Counted from the first letter of the stretch, positions 10,024 through 20,488 are shown. The stretch: DNA of 57,992 nt from Rheinheimera hassiensis (GCF_022436675.1 NZ_JAKUJZ010000013.1:1-57992), one strand, 5' to 3'. Made by a program: numbers and translations. The notes: generated from the letters alone by a model not told the origin.

Positions 10024-10146
10024 CTTCTCCCTATGGCGTTCACATCACTTTTATCCAGCGAATAAATCTGCGCTTTTATCGATTCTGATTGCACACTTGC
10101 TTTGCCCCACTTAGTCTGTCGCCATAGTATTTTTCTGGAGCAACAC

Positions 10147-11229
10147 ATGCCGGATTTTCGCAGCGATACCGTAACCCAACCCTCTCTTGCCATGAAAGAG
10201 CGCATGTTCAACGCAGCCTTAGGCGATGACGTATTTAACGACGATCCCACCACGCTGGAATTACAACGTTACGCTGCCGATATGCTTGGCTTTGAAGCGG
10301 CGCTGTTCGCGCCCAGTGGCACCCAAACTAATCTGATTGCCATGATGAGCCATTGCCAGCGCGGTGATGAAGCCATCGTTGGCCAGCAGTGGCATACCTA
10401 CAAATGGGAAGGCGGCGGCATGGCGGTATTAGGTTCTATTCAGCCGCAACCGCTCGAGCTGCAAAACGACGGCTCCTTGTTGCTAAGCGATATTGCCGCA
10501 GCAATAAAACCCGACGATCCGCATTTTGCCCGCACGCGCTTAATTGTGATTGAAAACACCGTTGGCGGTAAGGTTTTACCGCTTAGCTATATGCGTGATG
10601 TGGCGGCACTGGCAAAAGATAAAGGCCTGGCCTGCCATATTGATGGTGCCAGATTGATGAATGCCGCTGTGGTGCTGGCACCACAACATAATGTTACACC
10701 ACAGCAAATGGCACGTCAGCTGTGCGCGGGTTTTGATTCGGTATCGCTGTGTTTATCTAAAGGTTTAGGCTGCCCGGTAGGGTCGTTATTGCTGGGCTCA
10801 GCTGATTTTATCGCCCGGGCTAAACGGGTACGCAAAATGCTCGGCGGTGGTATGCGCCAAACCGGCATTCTGGCCGCGGCTGGCCTGCATGCGTTGGAGA
10901 ACAATATTAATCGTCTGGCAGACGACCATGCTAATTGCCAACGTTTAGCCGATGGCCTGGCCGTATTGGCGGCGCAGCTACCGGCACTGCAGGGCCAGAT
11001 TAGCGTTTTGCCGGTACAGAGCAATATTTTATTTACCGACCTCAGTCTTGAGCTGGCAGAGCGTTTGCTGCCCTATCTGGCTGAATGCGGCATCAGGCTT
11101 ACCAGCAGCAATTACCAGAGCACCAACGGTGCCATTAAACGCGTACGCTGGGTATGCCATCTGCAAATAAGCAGTGCTGATATTGAGCAAACACTGCAGC
11201 ATGTTACCGATTTCGCCAGACTGAATTAA
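10147..11229 (+). CDS. ltaE: Low-specificity L-threonine aldolase
   Basis: PLP enzyme of 360 residues cleaving L-threonine or L-allo-threonine to glycine and acetaldehyde. FRSDTVTQPS opens the family. The cofactor-stacking region lies near QQWHTYKWEGG, D166 in CHIDGARLMNA contacts the pyridine nitrogen, and the Schiff-base lysine is K205 in SLCLSKGLGCPVGS. The start at 10147 is preferred over the upstream ATG at 10102 because GGAG lies 8 bases upstream and the family begins at this motif. It stands alone; the next gene is separated by a perfect-looking inverted repeat. Confidence 0.93.
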   Translation: MPDFRSDTVTQPSLAMKERMFNAALGDDVFNDDPTTLELQRYAADMLGFEAALFAPSGTQTNLIAMMSHCQRGDEAIVGQQWHTYKWEGGGMAVLGSIQPQPLELQNDGSLLLSDIAAAIKPDDPHFARTRLIVIENTVGGKVLPLSYMRDVAALAKDKGLACHIDGARLMNAAVVLAPQHNVTPQQMARQLCAGFDSVSLCLSKGLGCPVGSLLLGSADFIARAKRVRKMLGGGMRQTGILAAAGLHALENNINRLADDHANCQRLADGLAVLAAQLPALQGQISVLPVQSNILFTDLSLELAERLLPYLAECGIRLTSSNYQSTNGAIKRVRWVCHLQISSADIEQTLQHVTDFARLN

Positions 11230-11257
11230 CCCCAGGCTGAAAGCAAATGCACCTTTT

Positions 11258-11296
11258 GCCTGTCTGTTACGTAAGCAGTACAACGTAACAACAGGC
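11258..11296 (+). promoter_or_regulatory. Inverted repeat immediately before msrAB
   Basis: Arms GCCTGTCTGTTACGT (11258-11272) and ACGTAACAACAGGC (11283-11296) pair over 14 bp with one bulge. The repeat ends one base before the AGAGGT ribosome site of msrAB. There is no T run, so a regulator site or translational control hairpin is as likely as a terminator for ltaE. Confidence 0.55.
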
Positions 11297-11306
11297 AGAG
11301 GTAATT

Positions 11307-12584
11307 ATGGCCCGCTCCACGTTATTAAAACTCTTCACAGCGTTAATGCTGCTTGGCAGCAACGCACAGGCGCAGGACAACACTATGCCGGCTACAAATC
11401 ACAGCGACACTATCGTTGTTGGTGCTGGTTGTTTCTGGGGGGTAGAAAAACGCTTTGAAGCCATGGATGGTGTAATTGATGCCGTATCCGGCTATGCCGA
11501 TGGCAATGGTGTCGAACCTACTTATCGCACTATTACGCAAAAGCGCAACCAGCATAACCCGAACAACCATGCCGAAGTGGTGCAAATTAGTTATAACCCG
11601 GCAGTAATCAGCCTGACTACTTTACTGCAGCACTACTTTGAAATGCACGACCCGACCCAGCTAAACCGCCAGGGCAATGATATCGGCACTCAGTACCGCT
11701 CAATTATCCTGACTAACAGCCAGGCGCAGACTGATGCTGCACAACAGATGCAGGCCGCATATCAGTTATTACTAAGCAAAGCCGGTTACGGTGCCATTAC
11801 CACACAAATAAAGCCGTTACGCGCGTTTTTCCCGGCAGAGCAGTATCATCAGGACTATATCGCGAAAAACCCTAACGGCTACTGCCCGGATCATAGCACC
11901 GGTGTGCGATTTGCCAACGACAACAAGCCGCAAACAGCAGCGGTGGATAACAGCGCGCTGCTAAGCGGTAAGCACATTTTGGTGATAGATTCTGAAAACT
12001 ATTGCCCGTACTGTGAAAAATTTAAAGCTGACGTCGCTAACAGTTATAGCGGCGATATTCCGCTGCAGTTTCGTTATGCCAGCCAGCTGGACGGTTTAAC
12101 GCTGAAAACCGCTACCTGGGCTACACCGACCATTATATTGCTTGAGAACGGCAAAGAAGTGTTTGGTCGTCAGGGCTATTTAAACCCGGCCGAGTTTTAC
12201 CTGTTATTGGGTAAGTTTAAACTCGGTGACAGCGAAGCTTTTAACGTCGCCTTTGATGAAGGTACCGACGGCCGCTTTTGTCAGCAATATGAAATTTTTA
12301 AAAACACCCCCGATGGCGTTTTTATTGATAAACTCAGTGGCGCAGTGCTATTTGACACCCGCGACCGCTTTGACTCCGGCACCGGCTGGCTGTCCTTTAC
12401 CAAAGCCGTTAACGGTGCGGTCATTGAAAAAGCGGATAACCGCTATGGTATGCGCCGCACAGAAATTCGCGCCAAAGTATCCGGCATTCATTTAGGCCAT
12501 GTGTTTAACGACGGCCCCAATGGCCGCCCGCGCTACTGCATTAACGCTACCGTGCTGGACTTTGTGCCGCGCACACAAGGTTAA
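11307..12584 (+). CDS. msrAB: Exported MsrA–thioredoxin-like–MsrB methionine sulfoxide reductase
   Basis: A protein of 425 residues with a signal peptide (1-22), so periplasmic repair of oxidised methionine. Residues 34-200 are MsrA: GCFWG with catalytic C42 and GYCPDH with resolving C193. Residues 220-305 form a thioredoxin-like domain with CPYC at 233-236 and the cis-Pro segment ATPT. Residues 310-422 are MsrB: FDSGTGW, GHVFNDGP and catalytic C411 in RYCINA. The MsrB zinc cysteines are absent. The domain order differs from the better known Trx–MsrA–MsrB of PilB. The embedded thioredoxin could be recharged by the DsbD-type reductase at 5268-7343. RBS GAGGT. Confidence 0.92.
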   Translation: MARSTLLKLFTALMLLGSNAQAQDNTMPATNHSDTIVVGAGCFWGVEKRFEAMDGVIDAVSGYADGNGVEPTYRTITQKRNQHNPNNHAEVVQISYNPAVISLTTLLQHYFEMHDPTQLNRQGNDIGTQYRSIILTNSQAQTDAAQQMQAAYQLLLSKAGYGAITTQIKPLRAFFPAEQYHQDYIAKNPNGYCPDHSTGVRFANDNKPQTAAVDNSALLSGKHILVIDSENYCPYCEKFKADVANSYSGDIPLQFRYASQLDGLTLKTATWATPTIILLENGKEVFGRQGYLNPAEFYLLLGKFKLGDSEAFNVAFDEGTDGRFCQQYEIFKNTPDGVFIDKLSGAVLFDTRDRFDSGTGWLSFTKAVNGAVIEKADNRYGMRRTEIRAKVSGIHLGHVFNDGPNGRPRYCINATVLDFVPRTQG

Positions 12585-12592
12585 TCTAGCTG

Positions 12593-13921
12593 CTAACCGG
12601 CGCCACTTTCTTTGGCCGCCGGTAGCAGGTTTTCCTCGTCTGACTGGCTTAATTCAGCATTAAACTGCTGCTCAATACTGTCATCAGTACTAACGTCTAC
12701 CATCGCTTCAGGCTGCAAAGGTTTAGCAGGGGCTGCAGCCAGCGGCTGCACGGGTTTTATGTCTTGTCCAGCGTTAGTTTCAGCCATATGGATGCGGTAA
12801 ATCGGCTCTGGCATTTCAATACCGGCGTGATCGAAGGCGGCTTTAACCAGCCGGATAGCTTCACTGCGGGCTTTTAAAAAGTCAGTTTCCTGCTGATCAA
12901 TCCAGGCAAATACGCGCACGGTAACGGCACTGTCGCCTAACTCCTGCACCAGCACCCGGGGCCTGGGCTCCGTTAAAATACCCGGCATAGCCTGCAAGGT
13001 TGCAATAGCCAGCTGGCGCACCACAAGTAAATCGAGATCAACTGACACGCCAACGTTAAATTCAAACCGGCGCAAAGGATTACGGGAGAAATTAGTCATC
13101 GGCGAGGTAATAATCAGGCTGTTAGGAATGCGTAAGTGGTTGCCATCAAGTGTCATCAGCACGGTATCACGCGATGTTAACCGCATTACTTTGCCGGTCA
13201 TATCGTTTACCTGAATAGCATCACCAATGGCAAAAGGATTGCGGGTGCTTAGCAAAACACCGGCCAGGTAGTTTTCTACAATATTGCGAAAAGCAAAACC
13301 CAGCGCAATCCCAATAACCCCGGCTACTCCCAGCATGGCACTGACCAGCGCGGTAGCATCCAGTAACTCAAGGGCGATCAGAATGCCAATACTGGTGATA
13401 ATTAAGCGGACAAAGCGCATACCCAGATTGGTGGCAAGCTCGCTTAGCCCGAAACGACGCAACAAAGCACCGCGGTCAGACAGCCAACTACCCGCCAGCG
13501 CAAATACGAATACCGCTAACACTGCCAGCAATAACAAAGGCAGCATTTGTACCGTGGTACTGAGCATTTCGCGGAATTTCTCAGCGGCAGGCTCCAGGCG
13601 GGAGCGCACGGCCAGTTGTTCCTGCAACTGGTTTTGCACATACACCACACCCTCCAGCCGGCTGGCAATGGCGCCAGCGTCACTTTTCAATTGTGTATTG
13701 CCGATTTCGCCGCTCAGTGTCAGCACACCGGCCTGCACATTGATCTCAATATGTTCCATACCGGTTATCGAGGTGGTAATAGCGCGCAGGCGCTCAGCTA
13801 TCGCCTGATCCTGAGTGGCATTAACCACCTTAATGGGTGCCGCTTCGGTATCATCCTGGGGCATGGCAATGCCATAACCTGGCAGCCAAAACAATATAAC
13901 GGCTACTAGCAGTGCTTTCAT
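12593..13921 (-). CDS. MscS-family mechanosensitive channel with N-terminal BON domain
   Basis: A protein of 442 residues. After a signal sequence (1-19), residues ~30-105 form a BON domain (VQAGVLTLSGEIGNTQLKSD…VVYVQNQL), a periplasmic lipid-surface binding module. Membrane segments follow at ~125-145 and ~170-225; the glycine-rich pore helix is MLGVAGVIGIALGFAFRNIV. The cytoplasmic MscS vestibule then follows (FAIGDAIQV, MTLDGNHLRIPNS). The last ~60 residues are a low-complexity acidic and Ala/Pro tail. Its role is release of solutes under hypo-osmotic stress; the BON domain may link gating to the periplasm. The stop lies 9 bases from the end of the convergent msrAB gene. Confidence 0.9.
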   Translation of the reverse strand: MKALLVAVILFWLPGYGIAMPQDDTEAAPIKVVNATQDQAIAERLRAITTSITGMEHIEINVQAGVLTLSGEIGNTQLKSDAGAIASRLEGVVYVQNQLQEQLAVRSRLEPAAEKFREMLSTTVQMLPLLLLAVLAVFVFALAGSWLSDRGALLRRFGLSELATNLGMRFVRLIITSIGILIALELLDATALVSAMLGVAGVIGIALGFAFRNIVENYLAGVLLSTRNPFAIGDAIQVNDMTGKVMRLTSRDTVLMTLDGNHLRIPNSLIITSPMTNFSRNPLRRFEFNVGVSVDLDLLVVRQLAIATLQAMPGILTEPRPRVLVQELGDSAVTVRVFAWIDQQETDFLKARSEAIRLVKAAFDHAGIEMPEPIYRIHMAETNAGQDIKPVQPLAAAPAKPLQPEAMVDVSTDDSIEQQFNAELSQSDEENLLPAAKESGAG

Positions 13922-14002
13922 TCGTTCTCCGGTTTTGCTTTAGATAACAGCACTCTAACTATAGCAGCCGGCCAATTACAACTGAGCGTCCGGTCCGGAA
14001 AA

Positions 14003-14031
14003 AAGAAAACCGGCAAATATGCCGGTTTTTT
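14003..14031 (-). terminator. Terminator of ppc
   Basis: Stem AAACCGGC / GCCGGTTT with a 6-base loop and A/T runs on both sides, about 20 bases beyond the ppc stop. Confidence 0.85.
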
Positions 14032-14049
14032 ACGTTGCTGACGAGCCTG

Positions 14050-16680
14050 TTAACCGGAATTTCGCATACCCGCGGCAATACCGGCGATGGTAACCATTAA
14101 CGCCCGGCTGATCATCGGGTTTACCCGCTCGGGCTGGTGCCGCACTCGATATAACAACTCAGCCTGCAGTATATGCAGCGGGTCAACATAAGTATTGCGC
14201 AGCATTATTGATTCACGGATCCAGCTTTCTTTTGCCATTAACGTATCGCTATGAATAAGCTTCAGCAGCAACTGCCGATCATCGGCCAGTTGGCTGCGCA
14301 GGCTTTGGCCTAAATGCTTCAGCTCGTCCGGCACCAGCACTTTGTCATAATAAGCGGCTATTTCGCTGTCGGCTTTTAAAAACACCATTTCCAGCATCGA
14401 CATGCGGGTAGCAAAAAACGGCCATTGTTGCTGCATTTCATCCAGCAAAGCGGCTTTATCCTGCTTGGCAGCGTTGGCTAAGGCGCCGCCGGCACCGAGC
14501 CAGGCTGGTAACATTAAGCGGTTTTGCGACCAGGCGAAAATCCAAGGTATTGCCCGCAGGCTTTCCACCCCACCGCTGGGGTTGCGTTTGGCCGGGCGGC
14601 TGCCAAGCGGTAACTGGCCCAACTCCTGCTCGGGCGTGGCTGCACGGAAGTAAGGCACAAAGTCTTTATCGTGCCGCACCACACCGCGATAAACCTCACA
14701 GGAATCATCTGCCAGTTGTTGCATTAAGTCGCGCCAGCTTTGTTTTGGCACCGGCGGAGGTAATAGCAGGCCTTCGAGCACGGCGCTTGCATACAACGCC
14801 AGGCTGCGCTCGGCTAATTGCGGCAAGCCGAATTTAAAGCGGATCATCTCGCCCTGCTCAGTTACCCGCAAACCACCTGCCAGTGAACCCGGCGGTTGCG
14901 ATAAAATAGCGGCATGTGCCGGGCCGCCGCCACGGCCGATTGTGCCGCCGCGGCCATGAAACAGCGTAAGCTGCACCTTGGCTTGCTGGCAAATGGCTAC
15001 CAGCGCTTCCTGAGCACTGTACTGCGCCCAGGCAGCAGCAAATACCCCGGCATCTTTGGCAGAATCGGAGTAACCAATCATCACTTCCTGTTTGCCGTTA
15101 ATGTAACCACGATACCAGTCGATGCTAAGCAGCTTTCGCATACAATCCGGTGCATTTTGTAAATCGCTTAAGGTTTCAAACAATGGCGCTACCGGCATCG
15201 GGAAGCTGATACCAGCTTCTTTTAACAACAGTTGCACAGCCAGTACATCAGACGGTTTACCGGCCATTGAAATAACATAGGTGCTTAGCGCTTCGCTGCC
15301 ATGGCGGGCAACAATATCGCAGGTATCCAGTACTTCCTGCACATCAGCAGACGGCTGCCAGCTTTTCGGAAATAATGGCCGCCGGTTGGCCAGCTCGGCC
15401 AGTAAAAACGCCTGGCGGGCGCCTTCGTCCCAGGCGGCATAATCGCCCAGCCCCAGATGCTGGGTTAATTCGCCAAACACTTGCGCATGGCGGCCAGCGT
15501 CCTGGCGGATATCCAGTTTTAGTAGGGTTAAGCCAAAAGCATAGGCGCGGCGCAGGGTATCAAGTAACTTGCCGTTGGCAATAACAGCCATACCGCAATC
15601 CAGTAACGACTGATAACACAGTAGCAAGGGCTCAAGTAACTGCTGGTTATGCCAGATTAAATCGTTAGGCCGTTGCAAACGGTCATGTTTTAACGCTTCA
15701 GTTAACCAGTCGCGGCTGTGCAATAAACCGGTGCGCAGTTTGTTCAGCACCAGCCGGTAAGGCTCACTGGCATCACCGGCGACTTCGCGCAGCGCTGTAT
15801 TAGCCTGATACATCGACAATTCGCTGCTGAGTAAATCCAGATCTTTAGCAAATAAGTCTGCCGCTTTCCAGCGGCTGAGTAACAACACCTGACGGGTAAC
15901 CTTAGCGGTAACAAAAGGGTTACCGTCGCGATCACCGCCCATCCAGGAGGAAAACTTCACCGGCGCGGCGTCCAGCGCCAGCCCCTTGCCGGTAGCATCG
16001 ATCAGCTTGGTATCCAGCTCACGCAAAAAGTCGGGTATCGCCTGCCACAGCGAACTTTCTATTACAGCAAAGCCCGATTTAGCTTCATCTACCGGGGTTG
16101 GCCGTTGTTCACGAATTTCATTGGTATGCCAGGCCTGGGCAATCAGCTCACTTAAACGCAGCTCTACTTTTTGTTGCTGCGCTGCACTTAGCTCTTGCTC
16201 CAACTCAGTTAAACAGGCGGCAATTTCGGTAAGTTTATGGATAAGTGTGCGCCGCGACACTTCCGTCGGGTGTGCAGTCAGCACCAGTTCAATTGATAAA
16301 TTGGCTACTGCCTGCTCAACTTTGCTGCTGTCCAGTTGCTGCTGTTGCAACAAACTGAATAACTCCTGCAGCGGCTCAGGTTTTTCAATACTGGTGTGGC
16401 CAATACGGCTGATGGTGTGGTGCTGTTCAGCCAGGTTAGCTAAATTCAGAAACTGGGCAAAGGCACGTGCTACCGGCAATAATTCGTCATCAGTTAAACT
16501 GCGCAGTACCTGCTTCAGCTTGTCGGCCTGTGATTCATCACCCTGGCGTGCCGCCTTGGATAACAACCGGATCTGTTCTACCCGCTCCAGCAGTGCATCG
16601 CCCAATTGGCTGCGGATAGTGTCGCCCAGCTTTGTCCCCAGCAAGCCCACATTGGCTTTTAATGCTGCGTAATGATCCAT
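14050..16680 (-). CDS. ppc: Phosphoenolpyruvate carboxylase
   Basis: Carboxylates PEP to oxaloacetate to refill the TCA cycle. At 876 residues it has full bacterial length. Catalytic motifs are all present: [13 protein letters not shown] (catalytic His), [35 protein letters not shown], and the C-terminal GMRNSG (usually GMRNTG) that ends the family and contacts the allosteric aspartate site. It is monocistronic with its own terminator; the upstream 163-base gap separates it from the TonB receptor. Confidence 0.97.
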   Translation of the reverse strand: MDHYAALKANVGLLGTKLGDTIRSQLGDALLERVEQIRLLSKAARQGDESQADKLKQVLRSLTDDELLPVARAFAQFLNLANLAEQHHTISRIGHTSIEKPEPLQELFSLLQQQQLDSSKVEQAVANLSIELVLTAHPTEVSRRTLIHKLTEIAACLTELEQELSAAQQQKVELRLSELIAQAWHTNEIREQRPTPVDEAKSGFAVIESSLWQAIPDFLRELDTKLIDATGKGLALDAAPVKFSSWMGGDRDGNPFVTAKVTRQVLLLSRWKAADLFAKDLDLLSSELSMYQANTALREVAGDASEPYRLVLNKLRTGLLHSRDWLTEALKHDRLQRPNDLIWHNQQLLEPLLLCYQSLLDCGMAVIANGKLLDTLRRAYAFGLTLLKLDIRQDAGRHAQVFGELTQHLGLGDYAAWDEGARQAFLLAELANRRPLFPKSWQPSADVQEVLDTCDIVARHGSEALSTYVISMAGKPSDVLAVQLLLKEAGISFPMPVAPLFETLSDLQNAPDCMRKLLSIDWYRGYINGKQEVMIGYSDSAKDAGVFAAAWAQYSAQEALVAICQQAKVQLTLFHGRGGTIGRGGGPAHAAILSQPPGSLAGGLRVTEQGEMIRFKFGLPQLAERSLALYASAVLEGLLLPPPVPKQSWRDLMQQLADDSCEVYRGVVRHDKDFVPYFRAATPEQELGQLPLGSRPAKRNPSGGVESLRAIPWIFAWSQNRLMLPAWLGAGGALANAAKQDKAALLDEMQQQWPFFATRMSMLEMVFLKADSEIAAYYDKVLVPDELKHLGQSLRSQLADDRQLLLKLIHSDTLMAKESWIRESIMLRNTYVDPLHILQAELLYRVRHQPERVNPMISRALMVTIAGIAAGMRNSG

Positions 16681-16805
16681 TCTCGTTGCCTCTGTTACCC
16701 ATGTTGCACCACCCTAGCGCGTTATGCACTGGTACTCAACAATGATTGATTACAAAAGCGGCAACAGAATTGGTAATACCAAATAACCAGAAAGTTGAAA
16801 GCAAA

Positions 16806-16828
16806 AAACCCGCCATTGTGGCGGGTTT
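16806..16828 (-). terminator. Terminator of TonB receptor gene
   Basis: Stem AAACCCGCC / GGCGGGTTT with a 5-base loop, followed in the minus direction by a T run, 16 bases after the receptor stop. Confidence 0.88.
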
Positions 16829-16843
16829 GGTATTACAACAAAA

Positions 16844-19411
16844 TTAGAACTTGTAAGTTACGCCACCGTAGATCTGACGACCGATAGTGTCGAATACTTC
16901 CGGCACTGTGCCGCCGTCGCTGCCGTTAGCAACACGTGAAGGCTCTTCGTCGGTCAGGTTTTTCACACCCAGCGATACACTCAGGCCATCAGTAATAAAG
17001 TAACTGGCAGCAATATTGTGGTACAGCACGGCGTCAATACGTGAACCGTCGGCTAAGTACTCTGTTTTACCGATGTAACGGTTAAAGTACGTTACGTTCC
17101 AGTCGCCCTGGCCTGCCTGAATGCTGAAGTTGTTACGCAGTTCGGCATAGCCACCGAAGTTACCATCGATGGTGTTGGTGTAATCCAGACCGTCTTGCTT
17201 AAACTTCAGTAACCAGGTGGTGTCGTTGTTGATATTCCAGGTTAAACCTAAGCCTTCAAAGCGATAGGCAATATTTACGTCAATACCGCTGGTATCCTGA
17301 TCACCTACGTTCGTTAACGGGTTGGTGAAGTTAGATAAATCACCCTCTGGCGTAATAAGGAAGGTTTCACAGGCAGTAACATCACCGGCAAAACAGTTAT
17401 TTAAACCGGCTTGTGCATCTAAACGCGTAATAGCGTTTGATACTTTAAAGCGCCAGTAATCCACTGTCATTGACAGACCTTCAATTTCTGCAGGTGATAA
17501 CACCACACCAGCAGTGAAAGATTCTGACTCTTCCGGCTGAATATTGGCATCAGAAGTGTAGTTCACCAGAATTTGCGGGTCTTGCTCATTACCCCATGGA
17601 TCATCCAGATAATCATAAGAACCTGTGTTACCACCGAACAGCTCGCTAACATTAGGCGCTCGGAAACCGGTAGCGGCTACACCACGGAACATGATCTCGT
17701 CTGACAGTTCATAGGTTAAACCCACTTTCCAGGTGCTGGCTTTACCAAAGGTAGAATAATCGTCAAAGCGCAGCGCAAATTCACCGGTCAGTTTTTCACT
17801 GAATGGTACGCTAACTTCCTGATAGAACGACACAACATCGTAACTGCCATTAGTAGGATCTTGCTGGGCTGCAGTGCCTTCACCGGCTACAATTACAGGG
17901 TCCGGGTTGTAGAAGCCGCTGTCACGACGGTATTCAGCACCCACAGCAAAACCCACTGCACCCGCGCTTAAATCAAATAAATCACCGCTTAATACACCGG
18001 CAACAATATGCTGCTTATTGCCACCGTTGGCTTGCTCAAAGTAGCCGATATCATCAACAATAGCCGGTGTTAATGGCGCACCGCTAAACCAGGCAGCCTG
18101 ATTGGCATACACAGAATCAGCCATATTTACGGCGTTAATTGAATTAGCTACTGAAGTGTCTGCTTCGTTTTTACCAAAGGTGTAAGACACGTCCCAGTTC
18201 ATACCGGTGTGAACATCCAGCGTACCGGCTAAACCAGCCGATAAACGTAAGGTATCAGTGTCTTGCTCATATACCCGCGGGCCAACATCGTTAGTGCGGC
18301 GACGGTAGTTCACACGGCCAGTACCATCTGCTGTAATACCACCAGCAATCATGCCTGGTGTCAGCGTAATACATTGAACCAGATCAGCACCTGGCGCACC
18401 GCAGACATCCAGTAGAATATCGCCTGGCTGAGCAGCCAATTGCTGATCTGACTTACGTTTGGTGTACAGCGCATCGGCAGTAAATACTAAGTCATTAGCC
18501 AGCTCTTGTGTAGCATTGGCAAACAGGCTGTAACGTTTACTTGGTGTCTGGTACCAGCTATCTTGAGTAAAGTCATAACCGCTAACCGGCTTCCACTGAC
18601 CATTAACGTTCGCTTTCACTTCTTGTTCAAAACCACCGGAACCATTAGGTATACGCTGACCATTTTCATCGAACGCATCACCGACCAAGCCGCCTTGAGG
18701 AATAAATGAGCTATTTCCTGGCTTGGTCCAGTCACGATCAGATTGGATCACGCCTTTACGGTCTGAGTAAGCCGCACCAAAGGTATAGTTACCGCGGTCA
18801 GTGCTAAAGCCATACAAGGCACTTAACTCACCGGTTTCACCGTCGCCTTTGTCTGTGCTGCTGCCGTTTAAATCAACCTGAAAGCCTTCAAAATCTTTTT
18901 TGGTAATAATGTTTACCACACCGGCAATGGCGTCAGAGCCATATACTGCAGAAGCGCCGTCTTTTAAAATTTCAACGCGGGCGATCATCGCTACCGGGAT
19001 TGAGTTTAAGTCTACTGCGCTGTCAGCACCTGAGCCAGAGTTAACCATACGGCGGCCGTTCAGCAATACCAGGGTACGTTGTGAACCCATACCTCGTAAG
19101 TCTACCTGAGCAACACCGTCAGCACCGTTGTTGGTGGTTGAGCCCACTGCAGCACCTGCCATAGAGGTTTGCGCCTGCAACAGCTGATCAACCGACGTAA
19201 AACCTTCCATGCGGATAGCTGCTGCGTCAATTACAGTAATAGGTGATGCGGTTTCCATGTCCTGGCGCTGAATACGCGAACCGGTTACTTCAATACGTTC
19301 AACCTTGGCTGTTTCTTCCTGTGCTACTGCCACAGAGCTGAAACCAACTGCAGATACTGGCGCAGCCAGTAAAGCAAAGCGCACTGCTTTGCCGATGATA
19401 GATTTTTTCAT
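16844..19411 (-). CDS. TonB-dependent receptor (large, glycan/peptide type)
   Basis: An outer-membrane transporter of 855 residues. The start at 19411 is fixed by GGGGG 8-12 bases upstream and by the signal peptide (MKKSIIGKAV…SVAVAQ); an in-frame ATG eight codons earlier is unlikely. The plug holds VERIEVTGSRIQRQDME, DLRGMGSQRTLVLLNGRRM and VEILKDGASAVYGSDAIAGVVNIIT. The barrel ends RQIYGGVTYKF. The IQRQDMETASPITVID start and the NGRRM motif are typical of the Alteromonas-type receptors often linked to carbohydrate or peptide uptake. It is divergent from the LytTR regulator. Confidence 0.92.
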   Translation of the reverse strand: MKKSIIGKAVRFALLAAPVSAVGFSSVAVAQEETAKVERIEVTGSRIQRQDMETASPITVIDAAAIRMEGFTSVDQLLQAQTSMAGAAVGSTTNNGADGVAQVDLRGMGSQRTLVLLNGRRMVNSGSGADSAVDLNSIPVAMIARVEILKDGASAVYGSDAIAGVVNIITKKDFEGFQVDLNGSSTDKGDGETGELSALYGFSTDRGNYTFGAAYSDRKGVIQSDRDWTKPGNSSFIPQGGLVGDAFDENGQRIPNGSGGFEQEVKANVNGQWKPVSGYDFTQDSWYQTPSKRYSLFANATQELANDLVFTADALYTKRKSDQQLAAQPGDILLDVCGAPGADLVQCITLTPGMIAGGITADGTGRVNYRRRTNDVGPRVYEQDTDTLRLSAGLAGTLDVHTGMNWDVSYTFGKNEADTSVANSINAVNMADSVYANQAAWFSGAPLTPAIVDDIGYFEQANGGNKQHIVAGVLSGDLFDLSAGAVGFAVGAEYRRDSGFYNPDPVIVAGEGTAAQQDPTNGSYDVVSFYQEVSVPFSEKLTGEFALRFDDYSTFGKASTWKVGLTYELSDEIMFRGVAATGFRAPNVSELFGGNTGSYDYLDDPWGNEQDPQILVNYTSDANIQPEESESFTAGVVLSPAEIEGLSMTVDYWRFKVSNAITRLDAQAGLNNCFAGDVTACETFLITPEGDLSNFTNPLTNVGDQDTSGIDVNIAYRFEGLGLTWNINNDTTWLLKFKQDGLDYTNTIDGNFGGYAELRNNFSIQAGQGDWNVTYFNRYIGKTEYLADGSRIDAVLYHNIAASYFITDGLSVSLGVKNLTDEEPSRVANGSDGGTVPEVFDTIGRQIYGGVTYKF

Positions 19412-19744
19412 GTTATTCCCCCTGGAAGCCCTCAATGAGGCTGCCGTTGTTATAAGTGGTGGTTTTTCCGGCGCTGACGCTACTGTGCTTTTGTTGCCGA
19501 TACCAGCACAAATACGCCAATACGGGGTTTACTGTGACAAACAGAGGGAAATGCAGTGCCGGCACACTATGCTGTATAAATTTGTAAAAATTGCCGCTAA
19601 AGCCACAGAAATTAAGGCCAACGCTATTTGGTAACTTAACGGCCTCTGCTACACTGCGCGCCCTTTAAGCCCCATGGGACAGGGAACTGACTCTCATTAA
19701 CCTGGTCAGAGCTGTTCCACGCTGTTAATTTTCCCGAGTCGGAT
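19412..19744. other. Intergenic region between divergent receptor and LytTR gene
   Basis: 333 bases without a gene. A possible promoter for the LytTR gene is TTGGTA (19628-19633), a 16-base spacer, then TACACT (19650-19655). This gives an untranslated leader of roughly 85 bases that could form an interrupted stem (GGAAC…GTTCC around 19681-19714). No regulator site was recognised. Confidence 0.35.
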
Positions 19745-20488
19745 ATGAAACTAAGCTGTTTAATAGTGGACGACGAACCTTTAGCCAGGGCTGGCATAAG
19801 ACACCTTTTAAGTCAGCAGCAGCAATTTGAAATTGCCGCGGAGGCAGATAATGGCAACGATGCCCTGCGCTTAGCAGAGCTGCTTCAGCCGGATATTATT
19901 TTTCTTGATATCCAAATGCCGGGGCTGGATGGCCTGAATGTATTTAAACAACTGGCCAGTAAACCCGCGGTTATTTTTTGCAGTGCCTATGCAGAACACG
20001 CTGTTACCGCGTTTGAACTAAGCGCAGTAGATTACCTGCTAAAACCCTTTAGTGCTGAGCGGTTTCAACAGGCTTTATTTAAAGCCTGTGGCATCATTAT
20101 TGGCAAACTCAGCCGCAGTGCTGAAAACATAACGCCAAGCGCTGAATATCTGGAGCGTATAACGATACGTGATCCGGGCCGGTTGCGTATTGTTGAAGTT
20201 AACGATATCAGCTGGATTGAAAGTGCCGGTAATTATGTCGATATTCATGTGTATTCACAGCAAAAAAGCTACCTGCTGCGCGATACCATGGCTACGATAG
20301 AAAGCAAACTGGACCCAACCGTCTTCGCGCGTATTCACCGCTCGTCTATCGTCCGTAAAAGCGACATCATTGAATTACGCCCCGGCGATAAAGGCGATGC
20401 CGAAGTAGTGTTAAAATGCGGCACACTGCTTACCATGTCACGCCGCCACCGCGCGGCACTGGCAGAGCTGTTTGGCCAGATAGCCTGA
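19745..20488 (+). CDS. LytTR-family response regulator
   Basis: Cytosolic two-component regulator of 247 residues. The receiver domain (1-120) has acidic DDE at 9-11, phospho-acceptor D55 in FLDIQMPGLDG, and the switch K in LLKPFSAERF. The LytTR DNA-binding domain (about 138-245) shows IESAGNYVDIHV and FARIHRSSIVRKSDI, the usual beta-strand and recognition features. No histidine kinase is adjacent, so it is an orphan here; its partner should be elsewhere. It is divergent from the TonB receptor and followed by a membrane protein gene 68 bases on. Confidence 0.93.
   Translation: MKLSCLIVDDEPLARAGIRHLLSQQQQFEIAAEADNGNDALRLAELLQPDIIFLDIQMPGLDGLNVFKQLASKPAVIFCSAYAEHAVTAFELSAVDYLLKPFSAERFQQALFKACGIIIGKLSRSAENITPSAEYLERITIRDPGRLRIVEVNDISWIESAGNYVDIHVYSQQKSYLLRDTMATIESKLDPTVFARIHRSSIVRKSDIIELRPGDKGDAEVVLKCGTLLTMSRRHRAALAELFGQIA

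Noticed and set aside
13284..13808. Plus-strand reading frame of 174 codons
   Set aside because: Antisense to the mechanosensitive channel gene; no ribosome site or recognisable fold.
15986..16672. Plus-strand reading frame of 228 codons
   Set aside because: Antisense to ppc; Ser/Ala/Cys-rich translation typical of a shadow frame.
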